NCBI GenBank assembly: GCA_046328715.1
Contig: JAXLWB010000017.1
Location: forward strand, 128,692 to 192,691
Direction of reading: 5' to 3'
Source of the DNA: JAXLWB01 sp046328715
GTDB taxonomy: Bacteria > Chloroflexota > Anaerolineae > Caldilineales > Caldilineaceae
DNA: 64,000 bases
Shown: piece by piece, positions 1 to 8,856 of the stretch
How the letters are laid out: each line of letters begins with the position of its first letter
Numbering within the stretch: the first letter of the stretch is position 1
Program-made: the position numbers and the translations under genes
The notes under the pieces: model-generated
What the model was told of the DNA's origin: nothing
What the model saw: the letters and a program-made list of their open reading frames with translations, nothing else
Database searches by the model: none

Positions 1-1830
1 GGCGTTCGCTCGATTACTGCCGGTCGGCAACATACTTGTGCCTTGCTGGACAGTGGCGCAGTTAAGTGTTGGGGTGCCAATAATAGTGGACAACTGGGCG
101 ATAGCACAAACACGCAGCGTTTGACCCCTGTCGTTGTAAGTGGATTGAGCAGCGGAGTTGTCGCTATCGTTGCAGGCGGCTTTCATACTTGTGCATTGAT
201 GACTGGCGGTGGAGTCAAATGTTGGGGTTCAAATAGCAACGGTGCACTTGGCACAGTAATGGGCAATCAATCAACGCCCGTAGATGTCAGTGGATTCTCC
301 AGTGGAATTGTTGCGATTGTCGCAGGCTATGAGCACACCTGTGTATTGACAAATGCTGGCGGTGTCAAATGTTGGGGGAGAAATGACGCAGGACAAGCTG
401 AGGACGGTGGATTAAGCAGCGGCATCACAGCCATTACTGCCGGTTGGGCACATACCTGCACCTTGACCAATACAGGTGAGGTCAAATGTTGGGGTGACAA
501 CTCGAATGGTCAACTCGGTGATGGCACGACCGGTAGTCACACAACCCCAACAGATGTACTCTTGTCCACGAACAATATCAGTGCTATCGCCGCAGGCGAC
601 GCACACACTTGTGCGCTTGGCACCGATGGTATCGTCAACTGTTGGGGCACAAACAACATGGGCGAATTGGGAAATGGCAAGAAAGGGAATACGCTGACGC
701 CTGTAGATGTCAGTGGGCTGAGTAGTGGCGTTCAGGCACTCTCTGTCGATGCCTTTCATACCTGTATGCTTTCAACGCAGGGTGGTATTAAGTGTTGGGG
801 CAATAATTATTCTGGGCAACTTGGCGATGGCACAACCAACAATCAACAAACTCCCAACGACGTAAGTGGTTTGGCCAGTAATGTCAGCGCTGTAACGGTG
901 GGAGATGGTCATAGTTGTGCGTTGACCAATGATGGTGGCGTCAAATGTTGGGGGGGCAATTATTATCACCAATTAGGCGATGGTACTAGTGACAAGCAAA
1001 CGACGCCAGTTATGGTAAGCGGTTTGACGAGTGGAGTTCGTGTGATTGCGGCACGTACTGATCATAGCTGTGCTATCACCACCAATGGTGGACTAAAGTG
1101 CTGGGGAAGTAACGGCAACGGACAACTAGGAGATGGCTCGACATTTACACCCTTTACTCCTGTCGATGTCAGTGGTTTGAGTAGTGGCGTCAAGTCAATT
1201 ACCCTTGGAAGAAGCCATACGTGCGCTCTGCTTGATACAGGTGGCGTCAAGTGTTGGGGTGGTAACTCTTCTGGACAAATTGGCAACGGCACGACTGATG
1301 GACAGGCAACACCTGTGGATGTGAGTGGACTAAGTAACGGAGTGGTTGCCATCGCCGCTGGCTATTTTCATACTTGTGCCTTGACCACAGCAGGTACTGT
1401 AAAATGTTGGGGCGATAATTCTGACGGCCAGTTAGGCGATAATTCTTCCAATAGCTCGCCGATCCCAGTCGATGTGAGCGGGCTTAGCAACGTAGTTGCA
1501 ATTTCTGCAGGGCGCATCCATACCTGTGCGCTTACAAACAGTGGTGGCGTTAAATGTTGGGGCAACAATGCACACGGCGAACTAGGGGATGGTACAACAA
1601 CTGATCGTCCAGTGCCAGGAGATGTAACTGGTCTAACCAGTGACGTAAAAGCCATTGCCGCTGGTTATTTCTATACCTGTGCCCTTCTCAGCAACGGTGG
1701 CGTCAAATGTTGGGGTCACAATGCCAATGGAAGATTAGGCAACGGCAATGCCTGGAGCACGACCCCGCAAGATGTGATAATGGAGCCGCTGGCCAGCAAT
1801 TTGATTTATTTGCCTGTTGTTGCTCGCTAG
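1..1830 (+). CDS. RCC1-repeat (Cys-rich) protein, 5' end outside window
   Basis: The reading frame is open from base 1, so this is the C-terminal part of a longer protein; the TTG at 43 is only an internal codon. I count 12 repeats of about 49 residues, each ending in a block like VKCWGxN..GQLGDGT followed by TPVDVSGLSSGV and HTCAL. This is the RCC1 signature, so the product is one or more beta-propellers. Every repeat keeps a Cys in HTC and another in KCWG about 10 residues later, which suggests disulfides in an exported protein. The last residues are IYLPVVAR, a short hydrophobic YLP-type tail I associate, from memory, with surface proteins of Chloroflexota. No catalytic domain is visible in the part present. 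The function is probably extracellular binding, but no ligand can be named. Confidence 0.85.
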   Translation, partial: GVRSITAGRQHTCALLDSGAVKCWGANNSGQLGDSTNTQRLTPVVVSGLSSGVVAIVAGGFHTCALMTGGGVKCWGSNSNGALGTVMGNQSTPVDVSGFSSGIVAIVAGYEHTCVLTNAGGVKCWGRNDAGQAEDGGLSSGITAITAGWAHTCTLTNTGEVKCWGDNSNGQLGDGTTGSHTTPTDVLLSTNNISAIAAGDAHTCALGTDGIVNCWGTNNMGELGNGKKGNTLTPVDVSGLSSGVQALSVDAFHTCMLSTQGGIKCWGNNYSGQLGDGTTNNQQTPNDVSGLASNVSAVTVGDGHSCALTNDGGVKCWGGNYYHQLGDGTSDKQTTPVMVSGLTSGVRVIAARTDHSCAITTNGGLKCWGSNGNGQLGDGSTFTPFTPVDVSGLSSGVKSITLGRSHTCALLDTGGVKCWGGNSSGQIGNGTTDGQATPVDVSGLSNGVVAIAAGYFHTCALTTAGTVKCWGDNSDGQLGDNSSNSSPIPVDVSGLSNVVAISAGRIHTCALTNSGGVKCWGNNAHGELGDGTTTDRPVPGDVTGLTSDVKAIAAGYFYTCALLSNGGVKCWGHNANGRLGNGNAWSTTPQDVIMEPLASNLIYLPVVAR

Positions 1831-1864
1831 TCGTCAACCCATTTCACCTTAGCAAAACTTCTTG

Positions 1865-2983
1865 TTACTCGTACAAGTAAAACTTTTGTATCGAAGCCCG
1901 ATACCCTTCCGGTTCTTGAGCGAGCGATTCTAGAGATTCGCTCGCTTCGATCTTGGCTCGTGCCTCGCCAGCCAGCCGATCAAAGTGCGGGCTGAATTGC
2001 ATCTGCTCTCCAAACAGGTGGCGAATCATGGCGATCAACTCCAGCCCCATATGCAGCGGCTGCAAGGCATCACGATCCGTCACGTGCATCTGCACGCCAT
2101 GACAGAGTTGACCGGCATAGACGTTGGCAAACGGGATAAAGCTGTGTGGTCGAAAACGAATGCCAGGTAAACCTAGTCGGTTCATCGTCTCGGCTAAGAG
2201 GTTGCCATCCAGCCAGGGAGCGGCGCAGACTTCAAAGGGCAGTGCGCTAGCCCGCCCCAAGGTGACATTGATCCCTTCGAGCAGACAACTACCAGGATAG
2301 AGTGTCACTGCGCTCAGATGGGCCATGGCAGGTGAAGCCGGTACCCAATACAGACCGGTTTGATCGAACCACATGGAGCGCCGCCACCCCTGCATCGCAA
2401 TCACCTGCAAATCGGCAGGCGGGAATGCCTCGCCACGATTGAGCCAGAGCGCTGCTTCGCCCAGGGTCAAGCCATGTCGATTGGGCAAGGCAGCGATGCC
2501 GACAAAGGAGAAATTTTTCGCTGGTAGCAATGCTCCTTCAATCCTAGTGCCAGTAATTGGATTGGGACGGTCAAGCACGATCACTGATTTGTGATGTTGG
2601 CTGGCCGTTCGTAAGAGGTAGTGGAGCGTGCTCAAATAGGTGAAATAGCGGCAACCGACATCTTGCATGTCGAAGAGGAAGAGATCCACTGCATCAAGCA
2701 TGGCCTCACTCGGCGTAAATTCCGCGCCGTAAAGACTGTAAATCGGCAATCCGGAGCGTGGATCAATCGTGTCGCCTACTTTTTCTCCCTCAACGGCCGC
2801 ACCAGAGAGTCCATGTTCAGGTGCAAAGAGCGCGGTCAGCGGTGCATCCACTGACCACAGCGCATCTAGTATATGCGTTAAGTCAGGCATCACGGCTGCA
2901 TTGTGTGTCACCAAGCCGACACGTCGATTGTGCAGTAGGTCAAGCTGCGATTCGAGTAAACATTCGATGCCAAGTTTGATCAT
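1865..2983 (-). CDS. namZ: NamZ-like exo-beta-N-acetylmuramidase (DUF1343)
   Basis: The 372-residue protein has the DUF1343 hallmarks: RVGLVTHNAA near the N-terminus, FAPEHGLSG, then FDMQDVGCRYFTYLSTL, and a PNPITG block. In Bacillus the family member NamZ cleaves terminal MurNAc from peptidoglycan fragments (family knowledge). I see no signal peptide: the protein starts MIKLGIECLLESQLDL, so it would act in the cytoplasm on imported muropeptides, unlike the secreted Bacillus enzyme. It lies about 100 bp downstream of nagA on the same strand, which fits amino-sugar or cell-wall recycling. The start is the ATG at 2983; upstream sequence has GAACTCCTATG on the coding strand but no strong Shine-Dalgarno. 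The family call is firm; the exact substrate is inferred. Confidence 0.85.
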   Translation of the reverse strand: MIKLGIECLLESQLDLLHNRRVGLVTHNAAVMPDLTHILDALWSVDAPLTALFAPEHGLSGAAVEGEKVGDTIDPRSGLPIYSLYGAEFTPSEAMLDAVDLFLFDMQDVGCRYFTYLSTLHYLLRTASQHHKSVIVLDRPNPITGTRIEGALLPAKNFSFVGIAALPNRHGLTLGEAALWLNRGEAFPPADLQVIAMQGWRRSMWFDQTGLYWVPASPAMAHLSAVTLYPGSCLLEGINVTLGRASALPFEVCAAPWLDGNLLAETMNRLGLPGIRFRPHSFIPFANVYAGQLCHGVQMHVTDRDALQPLHMGLELIAMIRHLFGEQMQFSPHFDRLAGEARAKIEASESLESLAQEPEGYRASIQKFYLYE

Positions 2984-3082
2984 AGGAGTTCAAGAGAGTG
3001 GGAGAGTAAGAGATTCAGTAGTTCACGAATTCGGTGGAAAATGTCATTCTGAGTGAGGGTTTGTAAATTCAACCCCCCAATA

Positions 3083-4213
3083 TCAGTTCTGATAAATGAC
3101 TTCTCCGCCAATGATTGTCATCTGCACCTTCATCTCCTCATCCAACACGACCACATCAGCGTCGCAGCCAGGGGCGAGGCGGCCTTTGTGGGACAGTCCG
3201 AGCAAGTCAGCAGGCGTGGTCGAGGCCATGATGAGTGCGTCGGCCAGCGGACAGCCACTCAAGGTATGCATAAGGCGCACGCACTGATCCATCGTGGCGA
3301 TGCTGCCCGCCAAAGTGCCGTCTGCCAGCCGCGCTGTAGAATGATCCACGGTCACTGCCCCTGCTGTGCCTAGACGGTAAACGCCAGGAGCCATCCCCAT
3401 AGCTGCCATACAGTCGGTGACAAGCGTGATTCCCTGACTGCCTTTGCTCAACCAGGCAATGCGCAACGCCGCCGGATGGACATGAATGCCATCAGCGATC
3501 AGCCCACAGGCAATGGGTGCTGTGAGCAAGGCTCCGGGCAGACCAGGTTCACGTTGCTTGAACTCGCTCATGGCATTGAAAAGATGTGTCCCCCAGCCAA
3601 TGCCAGTCTGAAAGCCCGCCTGAGCTTGGTCAAAGGTTGCGTTTGAATGACCTGCGCTGACAATGATACCCTTTTTGCGCAAATAGCCAATCGCCTCGAT
3701 CGCTCCTGGCAACTCGGGTGCTAGTGTGACAATTTTAACCATCGATGATCCGGCATAGCTGTCCAGCACAGCGAGGTCGATCTCGCTGTATACAAGCGCA
3801 GGGTTGTGTGCACCCTTCTTGGCCAGATTGAAGAAGGGCCCTTCGAGATGAAAGCCTAGCACCTGAGCCCCCTTCACCTGCTGCGCTGCCTCTTCCGCAG
3901 TACGTAACCAATCGGGGTAACTTGTGAGGGCCGACGTAATGCGTGTCGGCAGAAAGGCTGTGACCCCAGTCTCGGGCAAACGAGCGGCGACTGGGATAAT
4001 AGCTTGTGGATTGTCGGTAAAGTCCTCGCCATAGCCGCCATTGACTTGCAAGTCGATAAAGCCTGGGGCAATCACGCCTTTGCTGATGATATCGGCATTG
4101 TTGGTGATATCATCCTCGATTGAAACGATCTTGCCCTGTTCAATGCGCAGAGTCGAAGGTACAATTTGTCCGTTACTACGAAGCGTTGGGCCGCTTATGC
4201 ATAAAGATTTCAT
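3083..4213 (-). CDS. nagA: N-acetylglucosamine-6-phosphate deacetylase
   Basis: The enzyme converts GlcNAc-6-phosphate to glucosamine-6-phosphate and acetate in amino-sugar and murein recycling. The amidohydrolase pattern is clear: GVIAPGFIDLQVNGGYGEDF early on, HLEGPFFN (metal-binding Glu), SAGHSNATFDQA, GTHLFNAMS, LIADGIHVHP and LVTDCMAAMG with the catalytic Asp. Length (about 376 residues) is normal for the family. The preferred start is ATG 4213 (MKSLCISG); a GTG at 4222 is the alternative, because an AGGA motif lies 3 bases before the GTG and 12 before the ATG. The gene follows tilS by about 25 bp and precedes the namZ-like gene, so the three are probably co-transcribed on the minus strand. 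A partner nagB is not in the window. Confidence 0.93.
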   Translation of the reverse strand: MKSLCISGPTLRSNGQIVPSTLRIEQGKIVSIEDDITNNADIISKGVIAPGFIDLQVNGGYGEDFTDNPQAIIPVAARLPETGVTAFLPTRITSALTSYPDWLRTAEEAAQQVKGAQVLGFHLEGPFFNLAKKGAHNPALVYSEIDLAVLDSYAGSSMVKIVTLAPELPGAIEAIGYLRKKGIIVSAGHSNATFDQAQAGFQTGIGWGTHLFNAMSEFKQREPGLPGALLTAPIACGLIADGIHVHPAALRIAWLSKGSQGITLVTDCMAAMGMAPGVYRLGTAGAVTVDHSTARLADGTLAGSIATMDQCVRLMHTLSGCPLADALIMASTTPADLLGLSHKGRLAPGCDADVVVLDEEMKVQMTIIGGEVIYQN

Positions 4214-4238
4214 AGAAGTCACAAATCCTACTGTTACA

Positions 4239-5786
4239 CTACACTTTTTTTATTTTTTGCCACTTCAACAAGATAACTCGCTCCGTTGACTCTGTGATAC
4301 GAGCGCTGTGCGCTACGGCCAATCCACAGGCCCAAAGAATCTGCTCACTCGCTTGATCGACAATCAGCGGCCAAAGGGTACGCAGCGAGGGGTGAATTTT
4401 GCGGTCGGTAAAAAAGTCACCAAGCGATTTACTTTTCCCTGCCATGCCCAAGGGTGCAATGTTCATCCCTTCATGCACAGCACAAAGCACTAGATCGCCC
4501 ACTCTGTCTGCATCCAGCCAGGCTCGCCAGCGATCTGGATTCTTGCGCCAGTCTGCGGGAAGGTCATGATAGGCTAATTCGGTGACTTGTAAACTCCACT
4601 CACCGATCTGAATCGTTGTCCCTGCTTCAATTCGCTGTGCGGCAAAGGTCTTAGGTAGAAGCGGATGCTCAACAGCTTGGGCCGTGAGGGTTGAACGATG
4701 TAGACTCACCGCCAATGGCCGCTCTGCCTGTGCTGCGACTACGCTCCAAACTAGATCGCCAACAATCGGATGCAGCACGCTGGCCCCTTGTTGAAGCTGC
4801 ATCTGTTGGCGGACACTCTCAATCTGTTCATAACTCAGCTCAGATTGTACCTCTTGCCCACGAAGTAGCTCGTGAAGCGCAAGATGTAAGACTGCACGCT
4901 GTTCGACAGCCTCAAGCTGTTGCCACTTACGTAGATCGAGCAAAACTCGCTGCTGATCTGGCTTGCCGATCCGAAGTGCATCCAATTGTTGTTGGTCCAA
5001 GCGTGCTAAACGTGCAGCACTCTCGCGCAAAAGTGCGGCTGTACGTCCAATCGCTTCCACTGCCTGCGGATTGATTTTGAGCAACTCGGGTAGTACTTGA
5101 TGGCGAATGCGGTTACGTGCATACGTCAACGTGTGATTGCTGGGGTCCTCACGCCAGGCCAGCTTGTGATCGTGCAGATAGCGCACGATTTCAGACCGAC
5201 GTACGTCCAACAAGGGTCTTACAATTTGTACATACTCCTGAAGATCAGGGGCAAACTGCGCTGTAACGGCGGCCATGCCACTCAATGACTCTACGCCTGC
5301 TCCCCGTGTTAGACGGAAGAGTACCGTCTCTGCCTGGTCGTCGGCATGATGGGCAACGACAACTTTTGGCACCTGCTCGGTTGGCGTAACCTTGCGGGCA
5401 ACTGTAAAAAGAAATCTGTAGCGCAATGTACGTAGTGTACTCTCGTTGGGCAGCGCACGATTTTGATTCTCCTGCCAAAGGTCATCAGGTAGGCGTTGAG
5501 TATGAAAGGGCAACTGCCATTGCTGGGCGAGGTGTTTGACGAAGGCTGCATCCAACGCCGAATCGGGACGCAACGCATGATCCAGGTGCGCAACATGTAG
5601 CACCAGCCCCCATTGCGCCTGTAATGTGTACAAGACGTGTAGCAAACAAGTGCTATCCGCACCACCGCTGACGCCGACGACGAGGGGTATCGGTGTATCG
5701 GAAGGCCACGGAAAGAGATGATATCGTTGTTGGGCGCGCACTACTGACTGGATCAGCGGATGCAAGGGTTCAACAATTGCGCTCAT
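4239..5786 (-). CDS. tilS: tRNA(Ile)-lysidine synthase
   Basis: TilS modifies C34 of the CAU-anticodon isoleucine tRNA to lysidine, so that it reads AUA. The N-terminal PP-loop ATPase motif SGGADS is at about residues 40-45, after LVVGV. It is followed by AHLDHALRPDS, HHADDQAETVLFRLTRG and the RNRIRHQVLPEL block that is typical of TilS. A long C-terminal part (to 515 residues) would hold the TilS substrate-binding and C-terminal domains. The start is ATG 5786; a GTG at 5789 is in frame. A perfect TATAAT ends 6 bases before the ATG with no Shine-Dalgarno, so the mRNA may be leaderless. It is the first gene of the minus-strand tilS-nagA-namZ run and is divergent from mreB. Confidence 0.95.
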   Translation of the reverse strand: MSAIVEPLHPLIQSVVRAQQRYHLFPWPSDTPIPLVVGVSGGADSTCLLHVLYTLQAQWGLVLHVAHLDHALRPDSALDAAFVKHLAQQWQLPFHTQRLPDDLWQENQNRALPNESTLRTLRYRFLFTVARKVTPTEQVPKVVVAHHADDQAETVLFRLTRGAGVESLSGMAAVTAQFAPDLQEYVQIVRPLLDVRRSEIVRYLHDHKLAWREDPSNHTLTYARNRIRHQVLPELLKINPQAVEAIGRTAALLRESAARLARLDQQQLDALRIGKPDQQRVLLDLRKWQQLEAVEQRAVLHLALHELLRGQEVQSELSYEQIESVRQQMQLQQGASVLHPIVGDLVWSVVAAQAERPLAVSLHRSTLTAQAVEHPLLPKTFAAQRIEAGTTIQIGEWSLQVTELAYHDLPADWRKNPDRWRAWLDADRVGDLVLCAVHEGMNIAPLGMAGKSKSLGDFFTDRKIHPSLRTLWPLIVDQASEQILWACGLAVAHSARITESTERVILLKWQKIKKV

Positions 5787-5792
5787 CACTTG

Positions 5793-5798
5793 ATTATA
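5793..5798 (-). promoter_or_regulatory. -10 element (TATAAT) hugging the tilS start
   Basis: On the minus strand the sequence reads TATAAT, six bases, then ATG of tilS. Transcription starting 6-7 bases downstream of the -10 would begin at or next to the start codon, giving a leaderless message. The -35 region is poor, and no Shine-Dalgarno exists between the -10 and the ATG. Confidence 0.45.
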
Positions 5799-5839
5799 CT
5801 GTAAAGCGAATTGTTAAGCGTAGAGTTAGCAGGTCTTTT

Positions 5840-5866
5840 TTGATACTTTTTTGGTTGTGATATAAT
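5840..5866 (+). promoter_or_regulatory. candidate promoter for the mreB-rodA cluster
   Basis: TTGATA at 5840-5845 and a perfect TATAAT at 5861-5866, separated by 15 bp, which is slightly short. It lies about 300 bp upstream of the mreB start, giving a long leader. The -10 is convincing; the -35 pairing is less certain. Confidence 0.4.
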
Positions 5867-6130
5867 TCTCAACGATTACAAGATACAGTCATGATTCTGC
5901 CCAATCTAAAAACTGTGACGTTTCTTGCTCTGGCTAGAATGTCAGCTTGCCAGGTGCTTGCTCAAGCCTGTCTTTGTTGATAGCAGAGGCGTTTAAGATT
6001 GCGGCATTGAGGTGATTTCAAATAGAACGAATTCAATGAAATCGCTTAAGCCATTACAAAAAGCTGTGGAATTGGACTGTTTGTTTTGCAATGGCCTGAA
6101 TGGCTAAGTACTTTTTGGAATGACATTTGC

Positions 6131-6148
6131 GAGCCGTTCATACGGCTC
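6131..6148 (+). promoter_or_regulatory. hairpin just upstream of the mreB ribosome binding site
   Basis: GAGCCG, six-base loop TTCATA, CGGCTC: a perfect 6-bp stem ending directly before the AAGGA motif at about 6149-6153. Because it sits between an upstream in-frame TTG (6127) and the GTG at 6166, it argues for translation starting at the GTG, and it could modulate mreB translation. Confidence 0.4.
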
Positions 6149-6165
6149 GAAGGAATTATAGATAC

Positions 6166-7239
6166 GTGGCAACACCCCTTGACTGGTTATTAGGGCTTTT
6201 TTCGTTGGATATTGGCATTGATTTAGGGACCGCCAATACGCTTGTACATGTCAAAAATCGGGGCATCGTCATCAATGAGCCATCCGTCGTAGCAATTGAC
6301 AAATCATCGCGAGGGCGCAATCGGGTGAAAGCGATCGGCAAAGAAGCCAAGGAGATGGTTGGCCGTACGCCTGCCCACATTGTCGCCATTCGTCCTTTGC
6401 AAGATGGTGTGATCTCAGACTTTGATGTTACAGAGCAGATGATCCATCACTTTATTGGCAAAGTCCACGGTAACCGCGCTGTAGGCGGTGCTCGCCCGCG
6501 CGTGGTGATCGGCATTCCCTCCGGTGTGACCGAAGTGGAAAAGCGCGCCGTGCGTGATGCGGCAATCAGCGCCGGGGCACGCGAAGCGGGTCTCGTGGAA
6601 GAACCGATGGCAGCAGCGATTGGCGCTGGCCTGCCTGTGACCGAATCAGTTGGCTCAATGATCGTGGATATCGGCGGTGGTACTACCGAAGTGGCAGTGA
6701 TCTCGCTCGGTGGTATCGTTGTTTCGCGCTCGATCCGTGTTGCTGGCGACGAAATGAACGAAGATATCATTAATTATGCCCGCCAAAAGTACAACCTGTT
6801 GATCGGCGAGCGCATGGCTGAACGTTCCAAGATCGAAATAGGCTCGGCCTATCCGCTTGAGCGAGAACGTACGATGATCCTGCGCGGTCGCAACTTGATC
6901 ACGGGGCTGCCTGAGGCGGTGGAAGTTAGCTCCGTCGAAATTCGTGAAGCGTTGTCAGGCTCTGTGGAGGTCATTGTCGATGCGGTGAAGGGCACGCTCG
7001 ATGAAACGCCTCCTGAGTTGGTTGCTGACCTGATGGAGTATGGCATTGTGCTGGCCGGTGGCGGCGCACTTTTGCAAGGACTGGCGCAACGCCTGCAAGA
7101 CGAAACGCGGATGCATGTCTATGTAGCTGACAATCCATTGACCGCGGTGGTGATGGGCACCGGGATGATTCTGGAAAAGCCTGAGTTCTACCGAGAAACG
7201 CTCACCAGTATGCAACGGAAGAGTACCGTACGGTCGTAA
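6166..7239 (+). CDS. mreB: rod-shape determining protein MreB (actin homologue)
   Basis: MreB forms membrane-bound filaments that organise the elongasome. The actin-fold phosphate-1 motif DIGIDLGTANT is at residues 15-25. It is followed by NEPSVVAID, KEAKEMVGRTP, the phosphate-2 block MIVDIGGGTTEVAVISLGG and a C-terminal GIVLAGGGALLQG. The start is the GTG at 6166, giving the usual short N-terminus (ATPLDWLLGLFS, likely membrane-contacting) and preceded by AAGGA about 11 bases upstream. A start at TTG 6127 would translate the hairpin and add an unlikely basic leader. Length from the GTG is 357 residues, normal for MreB. It is the first gene of mreB-mreC-mreD-mrdA. Confidence 0.96.
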   Translation: MATPLDWLLGLFSLDIGIDLGTANTLVHVKNRGIVINEPSVVAIDKSSRGRNRVKAIGKEAKEMVGRTPAHIVAIRPLQDGVISDFDVTEQMIHHFIGKVHGNRAVGGARPRVVIGIPSGVTEVEKRAVRDAAISAGAREAGLVEEPMAAAIGAGLPVTESVGSMIVDIGGGTTEVAVISLGGIVVSRSIRVAGDEMNEDIINYARQKYNLLIGERMAERSKIEIGSAYPLERERTMILRGRNLITGLPEAVEVSSVEIREALSGSVEVIVDAVKGTLDETPPELVADLMEYGIVLAGGGALLQGLAQRLQDETRMHVYVADNPLTAVVMGTGMILEKPEFYRETLTSMQRKSTVRS

Positions 7240-7319
7240 AAGCATGTGGCGAGTGGAGGATCCCCTTACTGACGTGCGGGGTTCTGATTCGCTACCCGCC
7301 ACCCGCAATTTGATTCTTC

Positions 7320-8279
7320 ATGCGCAATTTTGAACGACGCCCTCGCACTTTTGGTGATATTCTGTTCCGACTGCTGCTGGTTTTGCTGGCAGCTTTGTTG
7401 CTGTTGGCTCTCCAGGTCACAGGCTACCTTCAGCCGATCAAAGGCAGTGTGACTCAACTGACCTCACCCGCACAATTGGCATCGAACAGTTTTTCAGAAA
7501 CGATCGCCGATCTGGTCGATTTTGTTTTGGATTTTGGCACGATTCGTCAACAGCTACAAACGCTGCAAGAGGAGAACGCTCGCCTCAAGACCGAAGTTGC
7601 CGACAAAATTGAGCTAGAACGCGAAAACCAGGAGCTAAAACAGACGCTAAGCTTTGCCCGCGCTCGCCCTGGCTTGGAGTTGCGCGGTGCGCAGGTGCTG
7701 GCCCGTGTGATTGGTCAGGAGAGCAGCAACTTTCTGCGCTATATCACGATCGATCTGGGAAGCCGCCAGGGCATAAAAGTTGGTATGCCTGCCCTAACCG
7801 CACAGGGCCTGGTCGGACGCATCAGCGAGGTGCGCGAGTCAACTTCGGATGTGTTGTTGATTCAAAATATCAACAGTTATGTACCAGTCTATTTGCAAAC
7901 AAGTCTTCTGAACGGCGTCTTGACGGCCACCCCAGCAGGCGAATTGTTAATGGATTATATCCCGCAAGGGACGGGGTTCAGCCGCAACGAATTAGCGCTC
8001 ACATCGGGGTTGGGTGGAACATTTCCCAAAGGAATTCCGGTTGGGATCGTTACCGAACAGTCGGGTAGTGATAATCAGGTGTTACAACGGGCGACGATTG
8101 CGCCGTTGGTCAATGTGGACCGGTTAGAGTTGGTTGCGATTGTGACCAATTTTGAGGTCGATCCAGATTTGGTCAGTCCCGAGTTGCCGAGCGGCGCGCA
8201 ACCCACTGTTTCGCCGACGCCAACGGGGCCAACTCCTGCTGCCACGCCAACAGCCTCCGGTGGAGCGACTCAGCCGTAA
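7320..8279 (+). CDS. mreC: rod-shape determining protein MreC
   Basis: MreC is the bitopic scaffold linking MreB filaments to PBP2. A short basic N-terminus (MRNFERRPR) precedes one transmembrane helix at about residues 14-36, then a coiled coil around residues 75-118 (LQEENARLKTEV, ERENQELKQTL). The beta-barrel domain follows, with VLARVIGQESSNFLRYITIDLGSRQGIKVGMP and a second VTxSGLGGTFPKGIPVG-like block. The C-terminus is a Pro/Thr/Ala-rich tail of about 35 residues, presumably disordered and extracytoplasmic. It starts 80 bp after mreB, with no obvious Shine-Dalgarno, and is followed by mreD after 12 bp. Confidence 0.95.
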   Translation: MRNFERRPRTFGDILFRLLLVLLAALLLLALQVTGYLQPIKGSVTQLTSPAQLASNSFSETIADLVDFVLDFGTIRQQLQTLQEENARLKTEVADKIELERENQELKQTLSFARARPGLELRGAQVLARVIGQESSNFLRYITIDLGSRQGIKVGMPALTAQGLVGRISEVRESTSDVLLIQNINSYVPVYLQTSLLNGVLTATPAGELLMDYIPQGTGFSRNELALTSGLGGTFPKGIPVGIVTEQSGSDNQVLQRATIAPLVNVDRLELVAIVTNFEVDPDLVSPELPSGAQPTVSPTPTGPTPAATPTASGGATQP

Positions 8280-8291
8280 CCTTTTCACTTC

Positions 8292-8855
8292 ATGAATCGT
8301 ACTGCTGTTAACCGTGGGTTACTCTATTACTTGCTACCAGTTCTGCTCTTTTTTGCTGCTCTCCTTCAGTCCACCTTGACCACACGGCTACGAATTTTGG
8401 GGGTAAAACCAGAATTGGCGCTCATCCTGGTTGTGATCGGTGCAATGGTGTACGGACCTAAAGCTGGGTTGATTTGGGCGTTGATCGGTGGCATTTTTGT
8501 CGATCTCTTCAGCGGTGGCCCGATGGGCAGTTCAAGTTTGGCGATGATTGGGGCTGCTTTGGTCGCCAGCTTGGGGCATACGGTTCTGTCTCGCTTTAAT
8601 GTGATAGTTCCTGTGGGGTTGATGATCAGTGCAACTGCGGTGTACAGTTTGGTCTATATTGGGGTACTTGGACTCTTGGCGCTTTTGAGTAAAGTTACGA
8701 TTTTGCAGCAATATCCGATTCCGCGCATCGAACTCCCACTTCAACTCACCCTACAATCGGTGATTCTGCCAGTTACATTTTATAATGGCATGATTATGTT
8801 GCTCTTGACACCGCTGATCAATCGACTCTCCGACACAGTGGAAGTGGAGCTGTAA
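8292..8855 (+). CDS. mreD: rod-shape determining membrane protein MreD
   Basis: The 187-residue, very hydrophobic protein has about five transmembrane segments. The second half of the first helix region runs into LRILGVKPELALILVVIGAM, the usual MreD position for a conserved Pro-(D/E)-L, and a KAGLIWALIGGIFVDLFSGGPMG segment follows, which is the best-conserved part of MreD. It works with MreC and PBP2 in the elongasome. It sits 12 bp after mreC and its stop codon is one base before the mrdA start, so the genes are translationally close. Confidence 0.92.
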   Translation: MNRTAVNRGLLYYLLPVLLFFAALLQSTLTTRLRILGVKPELALILVVIGAMVYGPKAGLIWALIGGIFVDLFSGGPMGSSSLAMIGAALVASLGHTVLSRFNVIVPVGLMISATAVYSLVYIGVLGLLALLSKVTILQQYPIPRIELPLQLTLQSVILPVTFYNGMIMLLLTPLINRLSDTVEVEL

Positions 8856-8856
8856 C

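Larger units (their letters stand above)
5787..6165. other. tilS-mreB divergent intergenic region
   Basis: About 380 bp with no supportable gene. It holds the tilS -10 at the left end, a candidate mreB promoter near 5840-5866, an AT-rich leader of about 250 bp, and a small hairpin just before the mreB Shine-Dalgarno. The long leader before mreB is compatible with post-transcriptional control, but I recognise no riboswitch fold. Confidence 0.6.

Noticed and set aside
412..759. Minus-strand frame of 115 codons inside the RCC1 gene
   Set aside because: Shadow of the repetitive RCC1 coding sequence.
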